In this document: positions 39,693 to 48,220 of the stretch, piece after piece
Layout: every line of letters starts with the position of its first letter
Position numbering within the stretch: position 1 is the first letter of the stretch
Origin: Bacillus sp. FJAT-29937
GTDB taxonomy: Bacteria > Bacillota > Bacilli > Bacillales > Cytobacillaceae
Reading direction: 5' to 3'
Assembly: GCF_001509555.1 (NCBI RefSeq)
Contig: NZ_LMAS01000003.1
Span: 249,100 to 313,099, forward strand
Length of the DNA stretch: 64,000 nt
The notes under the pieces: model-generated
Databases searched by the model: none
What the model was told of the DNA's origin: nothing
The model's input: the letters and a program-made list of their open reading frames with translations, nothing else
Translations under genes and position numbers: made by a program

Positions 39693-41408
39693 ATGATAAG
39701 TGCTATTAAGAAAAAGGTAATTTGGGGGCTATGGGTCCTTATTTTCCCACCAAGCTTATGGCTAATCTATCAGTTATACCCTCCTCATATAACTGTAGCC
39801 GAAATTGACATTTTTGTTTTCCTAATTCTTGCGCTCTTTGTAGCAGCAACCCCAATGATAATAAACGGAACACCTATTTTCCTATTACAGTGGGTTGCCT
39901 GGGCTTTATTTTTAACTTTTGGCTTGTTTATTGAATTGATTATCGTTCAGTTAACGTTAATCGCCTTATTTATAAGAGTTAAATTAACAAAAGAACAAAT
40001 TTTTCGGCTTCCCCTAAACTCACTTATGTTTTTGTTCGTTTCCTTCCTGAGCGGTACAATTTATTACAAGCTTGGCGGCAGCCCTGGTGCAAGATTAGCG
40101 GAAATGGATCATTCTTTTTGGCTGATTCCTATTTATCCGATTCTCTATTATATATTTAATCATTTCTTTATTTGGATCATTAATATGGTTCTTTATAATG
40201 GGAAACGAGAGACATTTGGCATTGATTTTATTTGGGAAACTGTAACGACAATTATTACTTTCCCAATGGGTTTTGTTCTTTTCATTCTATACAAAGAATT
40301 GGGTCTCGTTGCCCTTATTTTTGTCGGAATTCCATTTGCGAGCCTTTCTATTATATTGAATTTGTATTATTCTAGCAGAAAAATCAATGAATTATTGCAA
40401 AACGCGACAGAAATCGGCCACCAGCTCGCTGAGAGTTTAAATGTAGATGAGGTCCTCGATTTATTTATACAGAAGCTGACCGAAATGCTGCCTGTTGATT
40501 ATGCTTATATTCTCGATATTATTGATAATGAGGAACTACAAATTATTCGCCAGGTTGAAAAGGGAGAAATAAAATCTTCAAAAATAGAACCGCTACGGAA
40601 AAGCGAAGGGATTAGCGGTCTTGTTTGGCAACAGAAGAAAGCAGCACTTTTCAACTCTCAAAAAGAATGGAAGAATATCGTGAAAGGCTATATGCCTGAT
40701 AAGGTCGAAAGCGTTTTAAGTATGCCGATTGTCCGCAATAGTGAGGCCATCGGGGTACTTTTTCTAGCATCTTCTCAGAAAAGGGCCTATGAAAAATCCC
40801 AGCTCATGATCGTCGATATCCTATGCTCCCACTTTGCTATTGCAATCGAAAATGCTAGAAACTATGAAAAAACAAAAGCACAAAGCGAACGCTGTGCCTT
40901 AACAAAGCTATACAATTACCGTTACTTTGAAAATCGTCTAAGCTTTGAGTGCGAAAAATTAAAAAATCAGGAAAGAGAAGTAATCTCTCTAATTATTCTA
41001 GATATTGATCATTTCAAGTCGGTTAACGATATGTATGGTCATCAAAGCGGGAATGAAATTCTATATCAGCTTGCTAATCTTCTAACAGACTTAATAGGGC
41101 AAAAAGGCACAATTGCACGATACGGGGGAGAAGAGTTCGTGATCCTTCTTCCAAATATAGAAAAAAGCAATGCTGTCAAAATAGCTGAACAGGTTAGACA
41201 AAAAATCGCAGACTACATTTTCACACTCGAACACCATATCGGGAAAAACGAACAAATCCAGCAAGTCCATATCACAGCATCCATCGGAGTCGCCGCTGCC
41301 CCTCATGACGCAGACGAACCCCTCGCACTCATTCGCCACGCCGACCGGGCCCTATATGTCGGTGCAAAACGAGCGGGGAGGAATCGAGTGGCGGAGTATG
41401 TGAAATAG
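39693..41408 (+). CDS. Membrane GAF-GGDEF diguanylate cyclase
   Basis: 571 residues from the ATG at 39693, which has AGGAGGGG upstream. About seven membrane helices (residues 9-230) form a sensor region, then a GAF domain (about 242-389), then a GGDEF domain (about 399-571). The catalytic signature is 'RYGGEEF' (about 475-481) and the metal/nucleotide loop is 'DIDHFKSVND', so it is predicted to be active in making c-di-GMP. The inhibitory RxxD site is absent (GQKG at that position), suggesting no classical product inhibition. It lies just before the pilus locus. The input signal is unknown. Confidence 0.9.
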   Translation: MISAIKKKVIWGLWVLIFPPSLWLIYQLYPPHITVAEIDIFVFLILALFVAATPMIINGTPIFLLQWVAWALFLTFGLFIELIIVQLTLIALFIRVKLTKEQIFRLPLNSLMFLFVSFLSGTIYYKLGGSPGARLAEMDHSFWLIPIYPILYYIFNHFFIWIINMVLYNGKRETFGIDFIWETVTTIITFPMGFVLFILYKELGLVALIFVGIPFASLSIILNLYYSSRKINELLQNATEIGHQLAESLNVDEVLDLFIQKLTEMLPVDYAYILDIIDNEELQIIRQVEKGEIKSSKIEPLRKSEGISGLVWQQKKAALFNSQKEWKNIVKGYMPDKVESVLSMPIVRNSEAIGVLFLASSQKRAYEKSQLMIVDILCSHFAIAIENARNYEKTKAQSERCALTKLYNYRYFENRLSFECEKLKNQEREVISLIILDIDHFKSVNDMYGHQSGNEILYQLANLLTDLIGQKGTIARYGGEEFVILLPNIEKSNAVKIAEQVRQKIADYIFTLEHHIGKNEQIQQVHITASIGVAAAPHDADEPLALIRHADRALYVGAKRAGRNRVAEYVK

Positions 41409-41410
41409 TT

Positions 41411-41440
41411 AAGACCCCCAAGGTTTTTGGGGGTCTTTCT
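41411..41440 (+). terminator. Intrinsic terminator of the cyclase gene
   Basis: AAGACCCCCAA (41411-41421) pairs perfectly with TTGGGGGTCTT (41427-41437), followed by TTTCTATTT. Confidence 0.9.
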
Positions 41441-41480
41441 ATTTACGCTATTAAATATAAGGAATGCACTTTTATCGGTT

Positions 41481-41917
41481 CATGGTGCGTGTTTTGTGGT
41501 GTCTTTTGGTGAAAGGATGACTATGAAGCGTTCATGGTGCGCGTTTTGAGGAATCTTCATTCGAAACGAGGACTATGAAGTGTTCATGGAGCGTGTTTTG
41601 AGTGATCTTCATACAAAACGATGACTATGAAGCGTTCATGGTGCGTGTTTCGAGGGGTCTTCGTTCAAAACGAAGACTATGAAGTGTTCATGGAGCGTGT
41701 TTTGGGGAAACTTCAATCAAAACGATGACTATGAAGCGTTCATAGTGCGTGTTATGAGGAATCTTCATTCAAAATGATGACTATGAAGTGTTCATGGAGC
41801 GTGTTATGAGGAATCTTCATTCAAAATGATGACTATGAAGTGTTCATGGAGCGCGTTTTTGGGAAACTTCAATCAAAACGATGACTATAAAGTGTTCATG
41901 GAGCGCGTTTTGAGGAG
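41481..41917. repeat. 52-bp tandem array, eight full units and a partial ninth
   Basis: Units begin (CATGG or CATAG) at 41481, 41533, 41585, 41637, 41689, 41741, 41793 and 41845, each exactly 52 bases apart, with a partial unit from 41897. The consensus includes GCGYGTTTTGAGGAATCTTC, then TTCAAAACGATGACTATGAAG. Most units contain an inverted repeat GTTTTGA/TCAAAAC around the CTTCA core. Units vary between TGCG and AGCG after CATGG. The period is not a multiple of three and stops are frequent, so it is not coding. It fills the gap between the cyclase and the minor-pilin operon. Confidence 0.97.
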
Positions 41918-41950
41918 GAATCAGGTAGATGAGTATGAGAAATAGGAAAA

Positions 41951-41971
41951 CCCCCAACAAAATTTTGGGGG
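41951..41971 (-). terminator. Terminator of the minus-strand minor-pilin operon
   Basis: CCCCCAA (41951-41957) pairs with TTGGGGG (41965-41971). On the minus strand the hairpin is followed by TTTTCCTATTT, downstream of the 42077 stop. Confidence 0.7.
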
Positions 41972-42076
41972 GGCTTATCTCTTTTATAAGGTAATTAGGA
42001 AATGATAGTATTCAAAATCAAAAAATAAACTTCTTACCGATATACGCATAGGTGATATCGGCTTTACTATATTGTA

Positions 42077-43285
42077 TTAGTAATATTCTGCTTCAATATT
42101 AGGGTGTACTAACCAATTGTAAAGACCGCCTCCAATAGGCTCAGAAGTACGTAAACAGTTCTTATTAAATGCATCATACCCGGTATCCTCTGGTAAATAA
42201 GGTGACCATTGATTGTTTTTCCACAAATAAATGTCACCCTTTACACAAACCGAAGCTTTATTTTTTACATTAGTTATTTGCTTTTTAAAATATGCATTTT
42301 GTTGAATGGTGATTTCTGCGTGGGTATCAATAACCTCAATTTGACTATCAAATAGGGCATTGCCTCCAACATTTAAAACAGATTTTGTCCCAAAATTAAC
42401 TCTGCCCATAGCCATAAAATTCCCATCAACATTTATGATATTGTGATTATCAGTGTGTAAGGCTCCGCCAATAAATAAATCATTTTCTACATCCAAAATT
42501 GAGGTATTACTCCCCGCAGTTTTCATTCCAAGACTTCCATTAATTATCAAATTATTGTTAAAAGCCCAGTTTGACTTTTTCTGTATATCAACTGAACCTA
42601 ATAACTCGACAAAGGCATCAGTGCTGAATGGGTTTTTGTTTGTCTGTGAATACACAACGCTGACATTCTTTAGATTCTTAATATCATCAAGGGTTAAGAT
42701 TTGGGTTTTACTGCCAGAGAATGTAGGTTTCTTTGGAACTTGTTCGAATGGATCAAGTTTAATATTATCATTACCATTACCATTGTTTAATGGTGCAATT
42801 GTTATGGTTGCATCAATTACAGCATCACTATTATCTTTCTCCTTTATGGATCCATTGCTAGTGACAAAAAGCACAATTTCATTTTTATCTAAATTACACC
42901 CTCCATTAATATCCTTTGTTGAATAACTGCCAGTTTCAAGTGGAGGTGACAGAACACTAACACTGAATTTGCTCACTTTGCTATACAAATTGTTACAATA
43001 TGCTATTCTAGAAGCTTCTTGATCTATTATTTTTTTATCTTTGTCTTTATACTTTAAATAGTTATTTGGATCTGCATTAAATACCATTACTCTTTGATCA
43101 ATCAAGGTTTTATAATGCAAAACCCCCATTTCAGCCAAGTGCCTTGCTTGAACATTTTCTTCCTTTTTATTAAATTGTTTGGTGGATGAAAGATTCATCG
43201 ACAGCATAGTTAACCCTATTGTTGTAAAAAGGATCATTAACAATAAGACAGTAGGAAGTGCCCCTCCCTTTTCATTATGAAACAT
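42077..43285 (-). CDS. Large PilX-like pilin with beta-helix-like C-terminus
   Basis: 402 residues from the ATG at 43285, preceded by AGAGGTGG. The N-terminus 'NEKGGALPTVLLLMILFTTIGL' is a PilX/GspK-like hydrophobic helix, with a Gly-Gly-Ala cleavage-like site but no Glu at +5. The C-terminal 200 residues have short repeating strands ('NLIINGSLGMKT', 'NVDGNFMAMGRV', 'NVGGNALFDSQIEV', 'VCVKGDIYLW') suggesting a right-handed beta-helix or bactofilin-like stack. Several cysteines could form disulfides. It is the last gene of a three-gene minus-strand minor-pilin operon. A pilus-tip or initiation role is inferred, not shown. Confidence 0.7.
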   Translation of the reverse strand: MFHNEKGGALPTVLLLMILFTTIGLTMLSMNLSSTKQFNKKEENVQARHLAEMGVLHYKTLIDQRVMVFNADPNNYLKYKDKDKKIIDQEASRIAYCNNLYSKVSKFSVSVLSPPLETGSYSTKDINGGCNLDKNEIVLFVTSNGSIKEKDNSDAVIDATITIAPLNNGNGNDNIKLDPFEQVPKKPTFSGSKTQILTLDDIKNLKNVSVVYSQTNKNPFSTDAFVELLGSVDIQKKSNWAFNNNLIINGSLGMKTAGSNTSILDVENDLFIGGALHTDNHNIINVDGNFMAMGRVNFGTKSVLNVGGNALFDSQIEVIDTHAEITIQQNAYFKKQITNVKNKASVCVKGDIYLWKNNQWSPYLPEDTGYDAFNKNCLRTSEPIGGGLYNWLVHPNIEAEYY

Positions 43286-43299
43286 CTTTATTCCACCTC

Positions 43300-43695
43300 T
43301 CAATTTAACTTACTGAATGTTGTTTCGACAGTATATGTTAATCCATCTTTTTCTAGCTCTAAATAGAAGTGAACTGGATTGCTTTTTCTTGAAACATTAA
43401 GGACTATATAGTTAAATCCTTCTGATATGACCTTTCCATCCATTTTTAATATATTGTCTTGAACAGAAAGTTTGATAGGGTTACTCATTTTTCCTTCATC
43501 GTACTTTCTCAAGTATTCTCTTCGGACTATTTCGGTAATATAGTTAGCTTCTTGTTGCAGCAGTTGATTTGTAGTATTTCGGTTATATGCTTTTTTTCCA
43601 TCTATTAAAATACTGCTAAGTAATGTAATGATCAAAGCTAGGATAGTGATGGTAGCTAATAGTTCAACTAAAGTAAAACCACGCTGATTATTCAT
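43300..43695 (-). CDS. Type IV minor prepilin (PilW/ComGF-like)
   Basis: 131 residues. A type III signal 'MNNQRGFTLVELLATITIL' has a prepilin peptidase site after Gly6 and Glu at +5 of the mature protein. The remainder is a short globular domain without a recognised fold. It overlaps the preceding prepilin gene by four bases and is followed by the larger pilin, so the three are probably translated from one message. Confidence 0.85.
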   Translation of the reverse strand: MNNQRGFTLVELLATITILALIITLLSSILIDGKKAYNRNTTNQLLQQEANYITEIVRREYLRKYDEGKMSNPIKLSVQDNILKMDGKVISEGFNYIVLNVSRKSNPVHFYLELEKDGLTYTVETTFSKLN

Positions 43696-44105
43696 GTTGT
43701 TTCCTCCTCTTTTATGTACATTTCAGTTGTAAAAAAGGAATCAGCGATATTACTTTGTGGAATTGACGTTACATCGATCTTTATCCTTCTTAATTTAGAA
43801 GAAATAATTTCTTTTATCTCAATTTTAACTTTATATTCAGCATATGTTGTATCGTTTACATAAAAAACACCATTCTCTAGCCTATAACCCTTTTGTAACA
43901 GTTGTTTGTAAGACGATAAATTTCGAATGTCTCCTACTACTTTTTCGCCAACATCAATAGCAGTTAACTTTTCTTTGTTATAATGGGTAAACTTGGCGGA
44001 CTGAATAAAAATTGTAAAAAATGTTATTAGTACTATTGATAAAAGTGTTATAGCTACCAAAATTTCAATAAGAGTTAATCCTTTTTCATTTTTCAAAAAC
44101 CTCAT
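43692..44105 (-). CDS. Type IV minor prepilin
   Basis: 137 residues from the ATG at 44105, with GGGGG about 8 bases upstream. The leader 'MRFLKNEKGLTLIEILVAITLL' has a Gly9-Leu processing site and Glu at +5. It is the first gene of the minus-strand minor-pilin operon, divergent from the main pil operon. A compact T4 pilin fold is expected; the exact minor-pilin class (PilV/PilE/GspI-like) is not resolved. Confidence 0.85.
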   Translation of the reverse strand: MRFLKNEKGLTLIEILVAITLLSIVLITFFTIFIQSAKFTHYNKEKLTAIDVGEKVVGDIRNLSSYKQLLQKGYRLENGVFYVNDTTYAEYKVKIEIKEIISSKLRRIKIDVTSIPQSNIADSFFTTEMYIKEEETT

Positions 44106-44345
44106 GCTTTTATCCCCCATTAAAACCAAAATTCATAGTGTAGTAAATTTTGATTAAAAAACTACAAAATCAACCATATTCCAGTATTGAGCTCTTTCCA
44201 TACAATTAACTTTATTATACAATATGAATCATTCAAGATAAGTTTTTATTTAGGTCTATTATAGTAGTTTTTGATAATCTGTAACATTTTTCCTAAGGTT
44301 TTTGTGATAAATTCGAATTATAATTTTCTATGGGGGGGTTGAGGA

Positions 44346-45173
44346 ATGATAACTATTATATTTTCGATAGTTTCACTGGTTATTCTTACGCCCGTTCTGC
44401 TTTTCATGCCGATTGGAATTTCAAATAAGTGGAAAATCTGTTTGGTTGGAGTTGCTTTCTTACTAGCAAATATAGGACTTATGGCTAACATGCAAATTCC
44501 ATTTTATCAAGCAATATTGATTATTGTTCTACTTTGTGGATTAATTGCCCTTTTGTTAGAGAAAAGAGTAGTGGCAATTCCTCAATCCAAAGTAGAATCT
44601 GAATCGATACATAAGAAAATCATTTCTATTGAAAAAGAAACTGTACATAGTGAAAATGAGAAACTAAACATAATCATTGAAAAAGAAAATTTAACAACTG
44701 TGATAAGTGAAGTAGCTGTAAGTAGCGAGATCTCTCAAGAAGATGATGATTTAATAAAATTGGCATATTCTATCGACAAGCAAGACGAAGCCGCAGAGGA
44801 AATTAAAATAGGTGTACATAAAAAGTTTGAAACTGAAAAAACGGAAAATCCTTTGGACTTCGACGAGGATGTATCATTTCTAGAAAATCGGGTGGCAGCA
44901 ATCACCATTAAAGGAGAAGTGGGTAGTACGGATCTTCAGGAGAATCATTCCGAAAAAGCTTATATGTCCGAAATTGAGAGATTACTCGATGGAAATGACA
45001 TAGGGGATGGAACAGAAAAGATGCCTAATACAATTACGCCTATTTCTCAACCTGTAATGGAAGAGCTAGAGGAAATTGTGTTTACAAAAGAACTTCAAAT
45101 AAAAGAAGATAATAAGAAATCAAAAGATTTGAATGAAGAAATCGAAATTGAAGAACTAATTTTTCATAAATAA
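44346..45173 (+). CDS. Unknown membrane protein heading the pil operon
   Basis: 275 residues. Three hydrophobic segments (about residues 3-24, 30-47 and 52-71) are followed by about 200 acidic, probably cytoplasmic, residues rich in Glu, Lys and Ile and predicted to be mostly helical or disordered. GGGGGGTTGAGGA precedes the ATG and a TATAAT box lies at 44319-44324 without a clear -35. I do not recognise the family. Its position suggests a pilus-assembly accessory role, which is a guess from context. Confidence 0.65.
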   Translation: MITIIFSIVSLVILTPVLLFMPIGISNKWKICLVGVAFLLANIGLMANMQIPFYQAILIIVLLCGLIALLLEKRVVAIPQSKVESESIHKKIISIEKETVHSENEKLNIIIEKENLTTVISEVAVSSEISQEDDDLIKLAYSIDKQDEAAEEIKIGVHKKFETEKTENPLDFDEDVSFLENRVAAITIKGEVGSTDLQENHSEKAYMSEIERLLDGNDIGDGTEKMPNTITPISQPVMEELEEIVFTKELQIKEDNKKSKDLNEEIEIEELIFHK

Positions 45174-45202
45174 GTAAGCATCATTGAAAGGGAGTCGGCT
45201 AG

Positions 45203-46528
45203 GTGAAAAACAAGCAGGGAGTTAAAATTTTTATTGTGCTTTTTCTTTGTACTTTTTTTATCTTCGCCTTCTCGCATTATGGTGCTTCGGCCTTCAATTC
45301 GATAATCAAAAATGGAGACATTTTTGGTGAGAATACGATGGTTGGAAATGTTAACATTTCGGGTAAAAATGAATTAGAGGCGATAAGAGCAGTAGATGAG
45401 CAGTTAACCCTTTGGTTAGATGAAATGGTAATAAATATTCATTTTAAAGAAAAACAGATTCAGTTAGACAATGCTTTGATTCGGTTTAATGTGACGGAAT
45501 CCGTTAAAACTGCACAACATGGACAGAGGAATATGGTGATTGTCCATTTTGAAGAGAACACACTAGAAGAATCCATCTTGAATTCATACCCGACAATAGA
45601 TTCCCAGACTATTAATTTTGAGAAATTACAAACGGATTTGTTAAATAGTGCTGCACAATTACAATCTGAACAACTTGAATTAAAACTAGAAGACTATCTG
45701 ACTAGTTCAACTTTCAATGAAGATGTTGTGCTTCATGAAGTTCAAGTTAAAACAGATGACGTTCAGTTAAGCAGTATAATTGATAAACCTATTGAGATTC
45801 CAGCCAATAGTAGGTTCTCTTTGCTCAAGTTAATTGAAGAAAAAGGGCTTAACGATGTGTCTGAAGAGGCTCTAAATGCCATAGCTTCTGGCATATACCA
45901 ATTAATTTTGCCGACTAACTTTGCAATTATTGAAAGAAATATTGGGAATGAAAAGCCTGATTTCATTCCATTAGGTTTTGAAGCAAAAATAGATTTACAA
46001 AAAAATATGGATCTGATTTTTGCTAATCCAAATAAAATACCATACGAAATTAATATGGAGTTTTTTGACAATACATTAATCTTTTCACTTAAAGGGAAAT
46101 CTTTTTTACATACGTATGAGGTTGTTTCAAAGGATGAACAAAGCTTTAAACCGAAGATTATAAAACAGTATAATTCTTTGTTGGAACCTGGTGAAAAAGT
46201 GGTTGAAAGGCAAGGAAAGGAAGGCTTGTTTATTAAAGTTTTTCGAGCGATTTATGATGAAAAAGGCGCATTTTTAAGGAGTGAAGCTATTTCAGAAGAT
46301 TTCTATCCTCCTATTCATCAAATTGAAGTGAATGGTCTCATTAATAACGCCGAAGTTGAAGCTGACATTCAAGAAGAGACAGGTTCGGAAAATGCTGAGT
46401 CGCTAGATAATAATCAACAGAGTAATAATAGCAATTCGACAAGTTCTGAGACGGATGAAGAGGCAATTGGAGGAGTGCTTGAATCGAATAGTGATCTCTG
46501 GGGCAAGCCCATTGAGCAAATGAAATAA
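45203..46528 (+). CDS. VanW-like/G5-like exported protein
   Basis: 441 residues, GTG start with AAGGGAG upstream. One N-terminal membrane anchor (about 8-28) is followed by an extracellular region. Residues about 195-310 resemble a VanW domain ('IPANSRFSLLKLI...FAIIERNIG...FIPLGFEAKID...NPNKIPYEI'), but the usual Gly-Gly-Gly-Ile-Cys-Gln core is changed to 'ASGIYQLIL', losing the Cys. Residues about 320-380 are G5-like ('LLEPGEKVVERQGKEGLFIKVFR'). The tail is Ser/Asn/Glu rich. VanW function is unknown; a cell-wall or pilus-passage role is inferred. Confidence 0.7.
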   Translation: MKNKQGVKIFIVLFLCTFFIFAFSHYGASAFNSIIKNGDIFGENTMVGNVNISGKNELEAIRAVDEQLTLWLDEMVINIHFKEKQIQLDNALIRFNVTESVKTAQHGQRNMVIVHFEENTLEESILNSYPTIDSQTINFEKLQTDLLNSAAQLQSEQLELKLEDYLTSSTFNEDVVLHEVQVKTDDVQLSSIIDKPIEIPANSRFSLLKLIEEKGLNDVSEEALNAIASGIYQLILPTNFAIIERNIGNEKPDFIPLGFEAKIDLQKNMDLIFANPNKIPYEINMEFFDNTLIFSLKGKSFLHTYEVVSKDEQSFKPKIIKQYNSLLEPGEKVVERQGKEGLFIKVFRAIYDEKGAFLRSEAISEDFYPPIHQIEVNGLINNAEVEADIQEETGSENAESLDNNQQSNNSNSTSSETDEEAIGGVLESNSDLWGKPIEQMK

Positions 46529-46550
46529 TCATATAAAGCAGGGATAGTAC

Positions 46551-48209
46551 ATGAAACAAAATCGGCAGCGGCTTGGTGATTTACTTGTAAATGCTGGCCT
46601 TATTACAGAAGAGCAGCTTGTAGTAACATTAAAGGAAAAGAGCGATGGGCAAAAGCTTGGTGATGCTCTTCTTCAAAGGGGATATATTACAGAACAGCAG
46701 CTTATTGAAGTACTTGAATTCCAGCTTGGCATTCCACATATAAGCCTGTATCGATATCCATTTGATACAAAGCTATTCAATATTATTCCAAAAGAGATAG
46801 CAAAGCGTCAGCTCTTAATTCCTATGAAAAGAGACGGGGACAAGCTATTCGTCGCTATGGCAGATCCAATGGACTTTTTTGCGATTGATGATTTACGTCT
46901 ATCAACAGGATTCCAAATAGAGACGGCTATTGCAACGAAAGATGATATTTTAAGAGCGATAAACAAGTATTATGACATCGATGAGGGCTTTGAAGAATTA
47001 CTGGGTGAGGATACGCAAACGGAGACAGTTCAAGAAGAAATAACTGATCAGGATTCACCCATTGTAAAATTAGTGAACCAAATTTTATCAAATGCTGTTA
47101 CGATGAAAGCTAGTGATATTCACATTGACCCACAGGAAACGAAAGTTGTTGTTCGTTATAGAATTGATGGGGTCCTTAGAGTAGAACGGGTTCTACCAAA
47201 GCACATGCAGGGTGTTCTTATTGCCAGAATCAAAATACTCGCAAACCTAGATATTACAGAGCACCGAATTCCGCAGGACGGAAGAATTAAAGTAAACCTT
47301 GACTTTCATCCTGTTGATTTACGTGTTTCCACTTTGCCTACTGTATTTGGCGAAAAAGTGGTTATGCGGATTCTCGATTTAGGCAGCTCTTTAAATGATA
47401 TAAACAAGCTAGGTTTCAATAAATTAAATTTAAAGCGATTTAAAGACATGATCGAAAGGCCAACGGGAATTGTTCTGTTAACAGGCCCTACAGGTTCTGG
47501 GAAATCATCGACTTTATATGCGGCATTAAACCAGTTAAACAGTGAAGAAGTGAATATTATTACGATTGAAGATCCGGTTGAGTACCAACTTGAAGGCATT
47601 AATCAAATTCAAGTAAATTCCAATATCGGGATGACATTTGCGGCAGGCTTGCGCTCTATTCTTCGTCAAGACCCTAATATCATTATGGTCGGTGAGATTC
47701 GGGATAAGGAAACAGTTGAAGTCGCTATCAGGGCGTCTTTGACAGGACATTTAGTATTAAGTACTTTACATACAAATGACTCCATCGGGACCATTACAAG
47801 ACTGATGGATATGGGGGTTGAGCCTTTCCTAGTTGCCTCCTCTTTAAGCGGAATTGTCGCCCAGCGTCTCGTAAGGCGGATATGCAGAGACTGCTCAGAA
47901 GAACATGTTCCATCTAAGCGTGAGGTTGAAATCTTTGCAAAAAGAGGCATGAACATTGAAAAAGTAACTCGTGGACGCGGATGTTCATCTTGTAATATGA
48001 CGGGTTATAAAGGGAGGCTTGCGATTCATGAAGTTCTTGTCGTAAATGATGACATAAGAAGAATGATTATGAATGGCGAATCTATTTCAAGATTAAGAGA
48101 GTTAGCGATCCAAAATAAAACCATTTTCCTTATTGATGATGGTTTATTAAAGGTGAAACAAGGGGTAACAACAACAGAAGAAGTTCTAAGAGTCGCAATA
48201 CTTGAATAG
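46551..48209 (+). CDS. pilB: Type IV pilus extension ATPase PilB with MshEN domain
   Basis: 552 residues. The N-terminal domain (about residues 4-150) carries two tandem MshEN-type motifs: 'RLGDLLVNAGLITEEQL' at 5-21 and 'KLGDALLQRGYITEQQL' at 33-49, the pattern that binds c-di-GMP in MshE. The ATPase has Walker A 'GPTGSGKSST' (about 312), an Asp box, Walker B 'IIMVGEIRD' (about 376), a His box 'LSTLHTND' (about 401) and a four-cysteine zinc site (CRDC about 445, CSSC about 474). It powers pilus extension at the inner face of the membrane. Confidence 0.95.
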   Translation: MKQNRQRLGDLLVNAGLITEEQLVVTLKEKSDGQKLGDALLQRGYITEQQLIEVLEFQLGIPHISLYRYPFDTKLFNIIPKEIAKRQLLIPMKRDGDKLFVAMADPMDFFAIDDLRLSTGFQIETAIATKDDILRAINKYYDIDEGFEELLGEDTQTETVQEEITDQDSPIVKLVNQILSNAVTMKASDIHIDPQETKVVVRYRIDGVLRVERVLPKHMQGVLIARIKILANLDITEHRIPQDGRIKVNLDFHPVDLRVSTLPTVFGEKVVMRILDLGSSLNDINKLGFNKLNLKRFKDMIERPTGIVLLTGPTGSGKSSTLYAALNQLNSEEVNIITIEDPVEYQLEGINQIQVNSNIGMTFAAGLRSILRQDPNIIMVGEIRDKETVEVAIRASLTGHLVLSTLHTNDSIGTITRLMDMGVEPFLVASSLSGIVAQRLVRRICRDCSEEHVPSKREVEIFAKRGMNIEKVTRGRGCSSCNMTGYKGRLAIHEVLVVNDDIRRMIMNGESISRLRELAIQNKTIFLIDDGLLKVKQGVTTTEEVLRVAILE

Positions 48210-48220
48210 GGGTGCGAAAG

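Noticed and set aside
41481-41917. CRISPR array
   Set aside because: The repeats are contiguous with no unique spacers, units diverge along their whole length, and no cas gene is nearby.
42453-42926. 157-codon plus-strand frame opposite the PilX-like gene
   Set aside because: The opposite strand has pilin features, operon spacing and ribosome sites; this frame has none.
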